Assembly: GCF_038446525.1 (NCBI RefSeq)
Contig: NZ_CP151792.1
Span: 1,550,001-1,614,000 of the forward strand
Direction of reading: 5' to 3'
Source of the DNA: Methanolobus sp. ZRKC5
Lineage (GTDB): Archaea; Halobacteriota; Methanosarcinia; Methanosarcinales; Methanosarcinaceae
Length of the DNA stretch: 64,000 nucleotides
The translations under genes were made by a program, and so were the position numbers. The notes below the pieces were generated by a model. It worked only from the letters and a program-made list of their open reading frames with translations. It did not search any database and was not told the DNA's origin. Shown here piece by piece: positions 37,044 through 50,082 of the stretch (its first letter is position 1; every line of letters begins with the position of its first letter).

Positions 37044-37934
37044 TTGAGATATAATTTTTTGAAAATATTAGGATGCTTTCTAGTAGCAATTGCCTTAATG
37101 AGTGCAGGATGCACCTCACCTGCTGAAGAAGGGGCACCTGAAGAAACAACACAGGAACCTGTAACAATAGGAGTTATCCAATGGGATGATTCACGTGCTG
37201 GTGCAGCTGTATTCACACAGATCCTTGATGAAGGAGGATATGAATATGAAACCATTACTGCTGATCTTGGCGGTCTTTACCAGGCTACTGCACAGGGAGA
37301 TATCGATGTCCTAATTTATGCATGGCTGCCGGCAACTCAGGCACCTTACTGGGAGCAATACGGAGACAAACTGACCAAAGCACAGGTTGTTGCTAGCGGT
37401 GCAAAGTGCGGACTTGTTGTTCCTGATTACGTACCAATAAACACCATCGAAGATCTTCAGGAAAACGCTGATAAATTTGATGGTACAATCAATGGTATTG
37501 AACCTGGCGCAGGTATAATGCAAAACACAGAAAGCTGTATTGTGGATTATGAGCTTGATGGTTTTGAACTTTATTCAAGCAGCACTGTGGGAATGGTCAC
37601 AGAACTTCAGAGTAAGGTTCGCAATGAAGAATGGGTAGTTGTTACTCTCTGGAGACCACACTGGAGTTTTGCTCGTATAGAAGGTCTTAAATTCCTTGAA
37701 GATACCCAGGGAATCTACGGAGAAACTGACGATCTTGTAATTCTTACTAGAACAGGATTTGAAGAAGAGAACCCTGAGTTCTTCCAGCTTATCCAGAACT
37801 TTGAGATGGACCTTTCAGACATAGAATCACTAATGATTGATATTGATGGAGGTCAGACACCGGATGAAGCAGCGGCTGCATGGCTTGCTGAAAACCCGGA
37901 AAAGATGAATGAAGTTCTTGGAAACCAGGAATAA
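37044..37934 (+). CDS. Second glycine betaine-type binding lipoprotein
   Basis: A 296-residue paralogue of the upstream binding protein with its own lipobox (LMSAGC). The ligand-site motifs are VIQWDDSRAGA, YAWLPATQAPYWE and TLWRPHWSFA, with Arg in place of Ser before the Pro in the last. The start is a TTG at 37044 seven bases after AAGGAG. Having two binding proteins may let one permease accept a second methylated solute, which is inference. Confidence 0.9.
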   Translation: MRYNFLKILGCFLVAIALMSAGCTSPAEEGAPEETTQEPVTIGVIQWDDSRAGAAVFTQILDEGGYEYETITADLGGLYQATAQGDIDVLIYAWLPATQAPYWEQYGDKLTKAQVVASGAKCGLVVPDYVPINTIEDLQENADKFDGTINGIEPGAGIMQNTESCIVDYELDGFELYSSSTVGMVTELQSKVRNEEWVVVTLWRPHWSFARIEGLKFLEDTQGIYGETDDLVILTRTGFEEENPEFFQLIQNFEMDLSDIESLMIDIDGGQTPDEAAAAWLAENPEKMNEVLGNQE

Positions 37935-37958
37935 AAGAATAAAATTCAATCGAACATT

Positions 37959-37979
37959 TGAGAGAACTTGGTTCTCTCA
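37959..37979. terminator. Bidirectional terminator hairpin
   Basis: TGAGAGAAC-TTG-GTTCTCTCA is a perfect 9-bp stem between convergent genes, followed by a T-rich run on the plus strand. Confidence 0.7.
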
Positions 37980-37987
37980 TTCTATTT

Positions 37988-39427
37988 TTACTGTTCTTTT
38001 GCGCTTTCAAGTCCATAAGCCTGCATTATCATATGATATTCAGAAGCAGGCATCCTTGAATAGAATGCTCTTTTGATGACCTCACTAAGTGATGGATGGA
38101 TATCCATTGCATACATAATCGGATCTATACTCTGGGTTTCAGTATACATCAATGGAATTATCTGGTGAATTAGCACTGATGCTTGGGGGCCTATGATATG
38201 AGCACCAAGAATCTTCTGAGCTTTGCCATCAAGGATAACTTTCACGAATTCATCCCCCAAGGACATTGCCACGCCTTTTGCTGTTTCCTGGAGACGGTAA
38301 AAACCAATCACTATACCTTCTTCTCCGTATTTATCAATAACTTGTTTTTCATTCATTCCAACGCTGGCTATTTCAGGATATGAGAATACAGCATGTGGAA
38401 CTGCATGATAGTCGACCTTCACCTTATGTTTCAGAGCAGCGTTGTAGTAGACAACTGATGATTCATGGTTTGCAACATGCTTGAACAGGTATTTTCCGTT
38501 AGCATCACCGAATGCCCAGACATTCTTCATGGAGGTTTCAAGGTGCTCATTGACCTTTATCCATCCACGTTCATCTGTCTCAATTCCTCCAAGTTCAGGT
38601 TTCAATATATCAGTATTCGGGCTCCTGCCGGTTGCAACAAGTATCTTAGAAGCTGTAACTTCTTTTTCCTCACCGGTCTGACGATGTTTTGCAATCACAG
38701 TCTTGCCTTTTGATGAAGACTTTACCTCAACAACCTCGTAGTCTGTGAGGATTTCCATGTACTCTGACATCATCTTCTTCGCAAGTACAGAAACTTCAGG
38801 TTCCTCTTCTGGAATGAACTGTGCATTCCTGCCTATTATAGTGACCGTGGAACCCATGGCTGAAAAGAAGTGTCCGTATTCAGCAGCAATATATCCGCCT
38901 CCGATGATAGCAAGACTTTCGGGGAGTTCAGTCAGTTCCAGTACTTCATCACTTGTGAGAAAATCAATCGTGTCCAGTCCTTTCACAGGAGGTATTGCAG
39001 GCTTTGAACCTGTACACAAAAATATCATTTTGGCGCTGATGGTTTCCCCAGCAACCGTCATGGTGTAAGGAGAAACGAACTCAGCTGTTTCATTGTAGAA
39101 ATCCATTCGGGGAATATGAGTATAACCATGTCTGATATTTTCAATGTCTTCTGATATTGAACTGCGCATCCTGTCCATCACTGACTTGAAATCAATACTT
39201 TCAATTGATGCTTTGATACCGAAATTACCTGCATGCCCGATATCCCTTACAAGCTCTGCAGGGTAAAGAAGCATCTTTGAAGGTATACAGCCTCTGGTAA
39301 GACAGATTCCTCCCGGTTCATCTTTATCAATGAGAGCAACTTTCATTTCAGGATCTGCATCCATCATTGCAGTAACATAATTCATCCCGGAGCCTGTGCC
39401 TATTACAATAAGATCGTATTCTTTCAT
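37988..39427 (-). CDS. Flavin disulfide oxidoreductase (dihydrolipoamide dehydrogenase-like)
   Basis: A class I pyridine nucleotide-disulfide reductase of 479 residues. The FAD loop DLIVIGTGSG, the redox-active pair GGICLTRGCIPSK, the NAD loop AIIGGGYIAAEYG, the second FAD motif VWAFGDANGKY and the C-terminal DIHPSLSEV are present. It could be a dihydrolipoamide dehydrogenase or a mycothione-, coenzyme- or mercury-type reductase. No 2-oxoacid dehydrogenase subunits are nearby, so its disulfide partner is open. The ATG at 39427 follows GTGGGG. Confidence 0.85.
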   Translation of the reverse strand: MKEYDLIVIGTGSGMNYVTAMMDADPEMKVALIDKDEPGGICLTRGCIPSKMLLYPAELVRDIGHAGNFGIKASIESIDFKSVMDRMRSSISEDIENIRHGYTHIPRMDFYNETAEFVSPYTMTVAGETISAKMIFLCTGSKPAIPPVKGLDTIDFLTSDEVLELTELPESLAIIGGGYIAAEYGHFFSAMGSTVTIIGRNAQFIPEEEPEVSVLAKKMMSEYMEILTDYEVVEVKSSSKGKTVIAKHRQTGEEKEVTASKILVATGRSPNTDILKPELGGIETDERGWIKVNEHLETSMKNVWAFGDANGKYLFKHVANHESSVVYYNAALKHKVKVDYHAVPHAVFSYPEIASVGMNEKQVIDKYGEEGIVIGFYRLQETAKGVAMSLGDEFVKVILDGKAQKILGAHIIGPQASVLIHQIIPLMYTETQSIDPIMYAMDIHPSLSEVIKRAFYSRMPASEYHMIMQAYGLESAKEQ

Positions 39428-39595
39428 TTGATTCCCCACAGTATAATATTCCTATGAACATTGGCCGCTATACGTATAATTATTTCCGATAGAACTCTGA
39501 TATATTAAGTGATACAAAAGCAGGATGAAGAACAAATATAAGTAATAATCCATATTAATATTATAATACCAACATACAAATACGAGCTAGCATCA

Positions 39596-40975
39596 ATGAC
39601 AAAAGAAAAAAAAGCCAACGAAGAAAGAGAGCAACTGGCCAGCAGAATAGGATTTCTGTTATTATCAGCAGGATGTGCCATCGGTCTTGGCAACATATGG
39701 CGCTTTCCATATATTACAGGGAAATATGGAGGAGCTGCTTTTGTCCTTATTTACCTTGCGTTTCTCGTTCTGCTGGGATTTCCCATTCTGCTTATGGAAT
39801 ATTCCATAGGTAGAGCAGGGAAACTGAACATTGCAGGTGCTATGAGAAAACTGGAGCCTGCGGGCAGCAAATGGCATATATTCGGATATATGGGCATTAT
39901 AGGAAATGTTCTGCTCGTTATGTTTTACACTACTGTGGCAGGCTGGGGACTTGCATACATATATTATTCACTCACCGGAAGTTTTAGCGGACTTGAGCCA
40001 CAAGAAGTAGGTAACTTTTTTGTGACATTCCTCAGTAACACTTTAGAAATAGTATTCTTGATGGCTCTTGTCGTATTCATTGGTTTCTGGGTTTGTTCAA
40101 AAGGACTTCAGAATGGAGCTGAGAAGGTTAGTAAAAATCTCATGGCAGGAATGATTCTAATTTTACTGATCCTTGTCTTTAAATCTGTAACTCTTCCGGG
40201 AGCATCTGCAGGAATTGACTTCTATCTGAAACCTGATTTCAGTCTGATAGGAAGAGAGGCTGTTTATGCAGCCATGGGACAGGCATTCTTCACATTAAGC
40301 GCAGGTGCAGGAGGAATGGCAATATTTGGAAGTTACATTGGAAAGGAGCGTTCACTTGTCGGAGAATCAATCAATGTAGTTGCACTGGATACTTCCATTG
40401 CCCTGCTTGCAGGACTTGTGATATTCCCTGCAGCTTTTGCTTTTGGAATAGATGCTGGCTCTGGGCCTGAACTCATTTTTATGACCCTGCCCAATATATT
40501 TAACCAGATGGTTGGAGGACTTATCTGGGGTGTTCTTTTCTTTGTGTTCCTTTCCTTTGCTGCAATGTCAACGGTTATAGCTATTTTTGAGAATATAATG
40601 GCATTCACAATTGATGAATGGGGATGGACACGCAAAAAAGCAGCTTTTGTTAATGCTATTGGAATCTTTATTCTTTCTTTGCCATGTGCACTTAGCTTCG
40701 GTCCACTAAGTAGTATACAACCTTTCGGACCTGGTAGTGGAATACTGGATCTTGAGGATTTTATCTTCAGTAATAATATTCTCCCAATTGGAGCTCTCTC
40801 AATAGTGATGTTCTGCACGCTAAAAATCGGATGGGGATGGAATAATTTCATAGAAGAGGCAAATACCGGAATGGGGAAGAAAATACCGGAATGGGTCAGT
40901 CCATATGCAAGATACATATTGCCTATTGTTGTTTTGATAATACTTGTTCAGGGATGGTTGAACCTATTTAAATAA
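39596..40975 (+). CDS. Neurotransmitter:sodium symporter family transporter
   Basis: A polytopic membrane protein (about 11-12 helices) starting with the SNF signature SRIGFLLLSAGCAIGLGNIWRFPY, the unwound helix 1 with the sodium and substrate site. In prokaryotes these carry amino acids or related solutes with Na+. The nearby betaine genes make a methylated-amine or amino acid substrate possible, but this is inference. The terminator hairpin at 41001-41025 follows. Confidence 0.9.
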   Translation: MTKEKKANEEREQLASRIGFLLLSAGCAIGLGNIWRFPYITGKYGGAAFVLIYLAFLVLLGFPILLMEYSIGRAGKLNIAGAMRKLEPAGSKWHIFGYMGIIGNVLLVMFYTTVAGWGLAYIYYSLTGSFSGLEPQEVGNFFVTFLSNTLEIVFLMALVVFIGFWVCSKGLQNGAEKVSKNLMAGMILILLILVFKSVTLPGASAGIDFYLKPDFSLIGREAVYAAMGQAFFTLSAGAGGMAIFGSYIGKERSLVGESINVVALDTSIALLAGLVIFPAAFAFGIDAGSGPELIFMTLPNIFNQMVGGLIWGVLFFVFLSFAAMSTVIAIFENIMAFTIDEWGWTRKKAAFVNAIGIFILSLPCALSFGPLSSIQPFGPGSGILDLEDFIFSNNILPIGALSIVMFCTLKIGWGWNNFIEEANTGMGKKIPEWVSPYARYILPIVVLIILVQGWLNLFK

Positions 40976-41000
40976 AATAATAAATAACAGCAAAAAATTT

Positions 41001-41025
41001 AAATGAGGTCTATAGAGCCTCATTT
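41001..41025 (+). terminator. Terminator hairpin after the SNF transporter
   Basis: AAATGAGG and CCTCATTT form an 8-bp stem around a 9-nt loop, followed by TATT-rich DNA. Confidence 0.6.
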
Positions 41026-41186
41026 ATTGAACAAGAGAGAAACAATCATTTTAATTATCTTATGCTATATAGGTGCTTTTGAGTATATAATTATACCAAT
41101 ACATTACAGATGAATAAAAACAATGGTTTTTCATGTTAAGCTTTTTTTTAATGACAATGCGTCCATGATTTGAGATTATAATAATG

Positions 41187-41380
41187 GTAACTATTCAGCC
41201 TGATAAAAACACTATCAATAGCAATCTTGACAAAAAGTTGAGACCTACATTTTATTAGGATCATTAATTTTGATTGTTGTCATTGATTGCTTTTTTGATT
41301 CTTAGGTTGTTAGTGAGCAAACATCTCCGTTTTGATTAAATCAGTATCAATAGGCTAATTGTGGTAGGCTGAATAGTTAC
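41187..41380. mobile_element. 194-bp MITE related to the IS66 elements
   Basis: It has the same ends as the IS66 element (GTAACTATTCAGCCTGA at the left, TAGGCTGAATAGTTAC at the right), about 16-17 bp each, but a different interior with no transposase. An 8-bp direct repeat TAATAATG flanks it (41179-41186 and 41381-41388). Its interior closely matches the MITE at 63465-63658. It is non-autonomous and was probably moved by the IS66 transposase. Confidence 0.88.
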
Positions 41381-41387
41381 TAATAAT

Positions 41388-42980
41388 GTAACTATTCAGC
41401 CTGACTGTTTTAATGATGCAAAAAACAATATACTATGGCTTCATTCTATGTGTTAAAAAATATTCAGTAAAATATCATAAAAAACGTCTATCAATCTGAG
41501 GGGATTTGTATAGACCGCGAAGAAATACTTGCAGTTTATGAAGCTGGTCCAGAAGCAGTAGTAGAACTTGTAACTCGATTACTTGGGATAATTGAACATC
41601 AATCTCTCCAAATTGCACAACTTGAAGAGCGTGTCAGGCATTTGGAAGAAATGCTTGAAAAGAATAGTCGCAACAGTAGCAAACCACCTTCTACTGATTC
41701 TTATGCACGGAATAAACCAACCGTTAAAAGTCAAAGAAAAAAGACCAATAAGCATGTAGGTGGTCAAAACGGTCATCCTGGTACTACATTAAGAATAAAT
41801 GATGATCCGGATGAAGTTATTGTTCATCCTGTTAATCAATGCGTCAATTGTGGGAGATCGTTAGCTTCTGTTCCCTCTGACTATGAAAGAAGACAGGTCT
41901 TTGACATTCCTCCTATAACTATCAATTGCATTGAACATCGTTGCGAGATTAAAACATGTCCCAAATGTTCTCATGTAAACAAAGCTCTTTTTCCAGATGG
42001 TGTAACTCAGCCGACTCAATACGGTCATCGAGTTAAGTCATTTGCAGTTTATTTGCACACTTACCAATTACTTCCTTATCAGCGTGTTACCAAGTTGTTC
42101 TCTGATATTTTGGGATGCAAGATAAGTCCTGCTACTTTGGTGAACACGGAACGTAGTTGTTTTGAGAAGCTTGGAGCTTTTGAAAATACAGTGAAACATC
42201 TCCTGAAAGAATCTCCTGTCATCAATCTGGATGAAACAGGAATGAGAATAAATGCAGTTCGTAATTGGCTTCATGTGGCAGGTACAGACAAACTGACCTA
42301 TTATTTTGCACATCGCAAAAGGGGCTCAGAAGCAATGGATGCTATGGGCATATTACCAGGTTACACTGGTGTTGCAACACATGATTTTTGGAAACCGTAC
42401 AACAAATATGAATGTCAACATTCATTATGTAATGCACATTTATTACGAGAGTTAACTGGAGCTTCCGAAAACAGGGATCAACAGTGGCCAAAGATAATGA
42501 GTGATCTCTTGATATGCATTAAACATCATGTTGATAATGATCTTTTAGATACTGAGCTAATTCAAAGGTTCAGTGAGGATTATGATCACATAACTTGTTT
42601 AGGAGTGAATGAAAATCCTCCTGATCCGGAATCAAATGTGCGGTCTAAAAAACGAGGACGTAAGAAGCAGACCACGGTAAAGAATTTGCTGGATAGGTTT
42701 ATTGGCCATAAAGAGGATATCTTGCGATTTATGTACGACCAAAACGTTCCGTTTGATAACAATCAGGCTGAAAGAGATATCAGGTACTTTCCGCAGTGAA
42801 CAGGGTGCAAAAAATTTCTGCCGTATAAGAGGATACGTGTCTACTGTTAATAAGAATTCTGAATCTGTTATCGATGCAATTAGTGCAATATTTTATGACA
42901 ATTCATTTGTTCCAAAGTTGCAGAATTGATCGTGGATGAAGAAATCAGCTTGGTGGAAGTGAGCTAGGCTGAATAGTTAC
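41388..42980 (+). mobile_element. IS66-family insertion sequence, copy 2, internally deleted
   Basis: It is almost identical to copy 1 apart from a few substitutions and a 29-bp deletion, so the length is 1593 instead of 1622 bp. The left end is just 7 bp from the right end of the MITE. A TAATAAT repeat flanks it on both sides (41381-41387 and 42982-42988). Confidence 0.9.
41510..42929 (+). pseudogene. IS66 transposase, frameshifted by a 29-bp deletion
   Basis: The gene matches copy 1 until AERDIR, where the deletion between two AGATATCAG repeats changes the frame; the protein stops after YFPQ at 42799. The C-terminal stretch of about 45 residues is left out of frame. The catalytic Glu itself is kept but the end of the domain is lost, so activity is doubtful. 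The same non-canonical start (ATA at 41510) applies. Confidence 0.88.
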
Positions 42981-42987
42981 ATAATAA

Positions 42988-43860
42988 TTACAAAAGATAG
43001 CCAAACAGATATGCAAGTGAACCAAGCTGCATCACATTGATAGTTCTTTCTCTTAACCTTCCAACATTACTTTTTGACATGTCCCTAAGAAGGGATTTTG
43101 AAATAAAGATGTAGAAGATCACAGGAATCATAATCAAAATCAGGAAGAAAAAGTCATGATAAAGAAGAGAATCTATATTCACAAAATACGGAAGTGGGTC
43201 GAGTATCATAACCAATACATACAGGATAACAAAAACTGAAGCTGCAAATCCTGATGACGTCCTCAATGGAAGGGTTTGTACACCAAATTCCCTGTCACCT
43301 TCCATATCCCTGATGTCAATCATTATCTCAAAAGCCAGTCCAACGATGAAACCCATTATTGCATAGTAGAAAATCAATGCCTCTATTACATAGTCTGATA
43401 CTAGCGTTCCAACAAGGATCATGGAAAGAAAACCGTAGGCCATTATGATATTTTTGACTAAAAATATCTTTTTCAAATAATAACTATAAGCAAAAAAAAG
43501 AACTGCATTGAAGATCAATAGTAAAGAAACAATTTGATTAAGCCCCAGGGACACTAAAAAAGAAAGAATGAGACTTGCCACACCCACATATAGAGCAGTT
43601 TTTCTCTTTATTTTACCCTGTGCAATAGGCCTGTCAGTCCTACAGTTTGCCCTGTCAATCTCAAAATCGAAGTAATCATTTACAGCAAAGAAACCCATAC
43701 CAAGAAAAACAACAGATATTGATGCTAGACCATATTCAAAAATATGTCCTGAGATATCAGATGATAAAATTCCTGATAAGAATATAGTAAGGGCACCAAA
43801 CAATGCATTTTCAAATCGGACCAAACTCAAAAAAGACCTGATCGAAAACGAGTTTTTCAT
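42988..43860 (-). CDS. UbiA-family prenyltransferase
   Basis: A membrane protein of about 290 residues with eight or nine helices and the two Asp-rich motifs NDYFDFEIDRAN and DIRDMEGDRE. UbiA enzymes attach prenyl chains to aromatic or glycerol acceptors. In Methanosarcinaceae members serve lipid or methanophenazine synthesis, and the acceptor here is unknown. I use ATG 43860; a TTG at 43878 overlapping the upstream stop is an alternative. The stop codon (42988-42990) abuts the IS66 target repeat. Confidence 0.88.
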   Translation of the reverse strand: MKNSFSIRSFLSLVRFENALFGALTIFLSGILSSDISGHIFEYGLASISVVFLGMGFFAVNDYFDFEIDRANCRTDRPIAQGKIKRKTALYVGVASLILSFLVSLGLNQIVSLLLIFNAVLFFAYSYYLKKIFLVKNIIMAYGFLSMILVGTLVSDYVIEALIFYYAIMGFIVGLAFEIMIDIRDMEGDREFGVQTLPLRTSSGFAASVFVILYVLVMILDPLPYFVNIDSLLYHDFFFLILIMIPVIFYIFISKSLLRDMSKSNVGRLRERTINVMQLGSLAYLFGYLL

Positions 43861-43874
43861 ATTGCTAACCAAAT

Positions 43875-44246
43875 TCAATCAGGAATATCTGCCATTTTCA
43901 GAGATACCAGTGACATTAAGTCATCAAGTTCATCAAGAGAGTTCATCTCATCAGAACTTATCAGAAGCTCGACCTCATTGTCTGATTCAATATAAGCACA
44001 TGGAAATGAAACATTTTCAATGTCATATTTTTCAAGGAATTCGTCCTTGTGTAGAAATTCTACCGGAAATTTCAGTCCTGAAACAAATTGCTTCCAGCCA
44101 CTTTTCATGCCCACGTTGCCATATGTAAGACCACAAAGATTGCAATCATATGTGGATGGTGAAGCGATCTTATGAACATAATCCTCTATCGAATTAAAAA
44201 TTCCACTGTCCGCATTATAAACAAAAATAATCTTTTTCGTCCCCAT
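43875..44246 (-). CDS. Conserved small protein with a CNLC motif, coupled to the UbiA gene
   Basis: A 123-residue soluble protein beginning KKIIFVYNADSGIF with CNLCGLTYGNVGMK in the middle and LKFPVEFLHKDEF later. I recognise the pattern as a widespread prokaryotic family without an assigned function. The size, strands and CxxC resemble thioredoxin-fold proteins, which is inference. The ATG at 44246 follows GGGTG. Its stop overlaps or nearly touches the UbiA start, so they are cotranslated. Confidence 0.6.
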   Translation of the reverse strand: MGTKKIIFVYNADSGIFNSIEDYVHKIASPSTYDCNLCGLTYGNVGMKSGWKQFVSGLKFPVEFLHKDEFLEKYDIENVSFPCAYIESDNEVELLISSDEMNSLDELDDLMSLVSLKMADIPD

Positions 44247-44494
44247 GATTAACACCCTTTTATGAAGGATGGTTCCATGTTACTTTAGAATTGCTTTTTT
44301 TCATATTAAATTATGGGATACATATTACATTTGATTCCAGACTAAATCAGGGTCAATGATTCCCATCACCATATGCATGCACAATCAAAATAACAATAAA
44401 AGATTGTAAGAATCAATAGTATCAGAATAACAAATAGATTAGTTTGTGTTAAAATCAATTTAGAAAAAAGAAAGTAGTAGTTAGTGTTGAGTGA

Positions 44495-44616
44495 GTTGGC
44501 AGCGATCCAGAGTTCCCGAAGACTCTCATACTTCAGTACAGTAAGGAACGCTGGCGGGCTTATCTTCTGTGTTCGGGATGGGTACAGGAATTGCCCCGCC
44601 GCTATGGCCGCCAATC
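44495..44616 (-). rRNA. rrf: 5S ribosomal RNA
   Basis: The minus strand reads TTGGCGGCCATAGCGGCGGG, then the conserved TACCCATCCCGAACAC and GATAAGCCCGCCAGCG, and ends CGCTGCCAA, pairing with the start. Length is about 122 nt; the ends are accurate to a few bases. A T-rich run near 44461-44475 may terminate the rRNA operon. Confidence 0.95.
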
Positions 44617-44643
44617 TCTCTCATGATGAATTTTAAACGGTAA

Positions 44644-44715
44644 AGCCAAGGTCCGGATTCGAACCGGAATGGAATCGCTCTGCAGGCGATTGCGTAGCCG
44701 CTCCGCCACCTTGGC
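44644..44715 (-). tRNA. tRNA-Cys (GCA)
   Basis: Cloverleaf on the minus strand: acceptor GCCAAGG paired with CCTTGGC, a D arm, the anticodon loop CTGCAGA giving GCA, and the T arm CCGGTTCGAATCCGG. 72 nt, with no encoded CCA. It lies between 23S and 5S, on the same strand. Confidence 0.95.
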
Positions 44716-44824
44716 AATGAGCGATTCATGAATGAATCCATTGCATTTATACTTTACCATAAGGTCATGTATATTAAACATGCACATATCAGATTTCGCC
44801 TGGACAAAGCAAGACGGACAGGCA

Positions 44825-47735
<2,911 letters not shown>

Positions 47736-47736
47736 A

Positions 47737-47780
47737 GTCCATCTCACTTTGTCCAGTGAGCGTCTGATATATGCATGCAT
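47737..47780 (-). other. Pre-23S processing stem, 5-prime strand
   Basis: This segment pairs with 44779-44819 across the 23S gene; the shared core is ATATCAGA...CTGGACAAAG. Such long stems contain the bulge-helix-bulge motif cut by archaeal tRNA-splicing endonuclease. Confidence 0.7.
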
Positions 47781-47861
47781 ATACACGATCTCATTGCAGC
47801 TGTCGTTGCTTCAGCCACTTCATCCTTCCCCGAAGAAATTACTCTCCAGGTGCACTAATAA

Positions 47862-47934
47862 TGGACTTGTTGGGATTCGAACCCAAGGCCTCCGCCTTGC
47901 AAAGGCGGCGATCTTCCAACTGATCTACAAGCCC
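47862..47934 (-). tRNA. tRNA-Ala (TGC)
   Basis: Located in the 16S-23S spacer as in most Euryarchaeota. The minus strand begins GGGCTTGTAGATCAG, the anticodon loop TTTGCAAG gives TGC, and the T arm is TTGGGTTCGAATCCCAA. 73 nt. Confidence 0.96.
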
Positions 47935-47973
47935 CTCGTGGATTCCATTCTTAATGAATCCATGTAACTTTTT

Positions 47974-48007
47974 TCGGATTTGGCAGTTTTTCGATTTCTG
48001 ACCGGTT
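47974..48007 (-). other. Pre-16S processing stem, 3-prime strand
   Basis: The sequence GGATTTGGCAGTT...CTGACCGGT is matched in inverted form at 49643-49678 in the leader, so the two strands enclose 16S rRNA in a long stem for bulge-helix-bulge cleavage. Confidence 0.7.
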
Positions 48008-48034
48008 GTGGTGATCGGCTTTATGCCGATCTGC

Positions 48035-49511
<1,477 letters not shown>

Positions 49512-49775
49512 TGTTGATCTCACACAAAAGTTTAATGCATTTTGGAAGTCATTTAAGGAATTTTTAGGAAAGAACTCTCACTAGAGAATTTCTTTACTTT
49601 GCACATTAGTTGGTTAATTCCTTATTTAGGTAGTATATTAGACACTACCGGTCAGAATTAACCGAACTGCCAAATCCAACGTCAGGCAAGAAATAACTCT
49701 TGCCTCCACTTAATGAAAGGCGGTGATTGTAAGTGTTTTTGCGCATTCACGCGGACTCCTTCAAAGGACACCATC

Positions 49776-49787
49776 CTATATATATCT
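49776..49787 (-). promoter_or_regulatory. TATA box of the rRNA operon
   Basis: The minus strand reads GAAGATATATATAGG. Transcription would begin near 49750, giving a leader of about 240 nt that contains the 16S processing stem. A second promoter further upstream cannot be excluded. The remaining DNA to 50057 shows no gene; TATA-like runs near 49948 and 50035 face leuA. Confidence 0.6.
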
Positions 49788-50082
49788 TCCGAATCAAGAG
49801 ATTCGAAAGCAAAGAAGGAACCTTTGTAACACCTGCCTGATGAAATGAAATTAGTACTTCATCAATTTGTTCTCACAAAGCGAATTTTCCTGATGCGTTA
49901 CCCGCATCATTGGGCTCAGTGAGAGCACCCTTACAAGTCAATGCTGATATATAAGGATTGCGGAGAAATCAGTAATTCCTACTCACCACATGACAAGAAT
50001 AATTGAGAAATATACGGAAGTGCTTTATAGCATAAAATACAAGCCGGAATGATTAATATGAATTCAACCGTAGAACTGAGGG

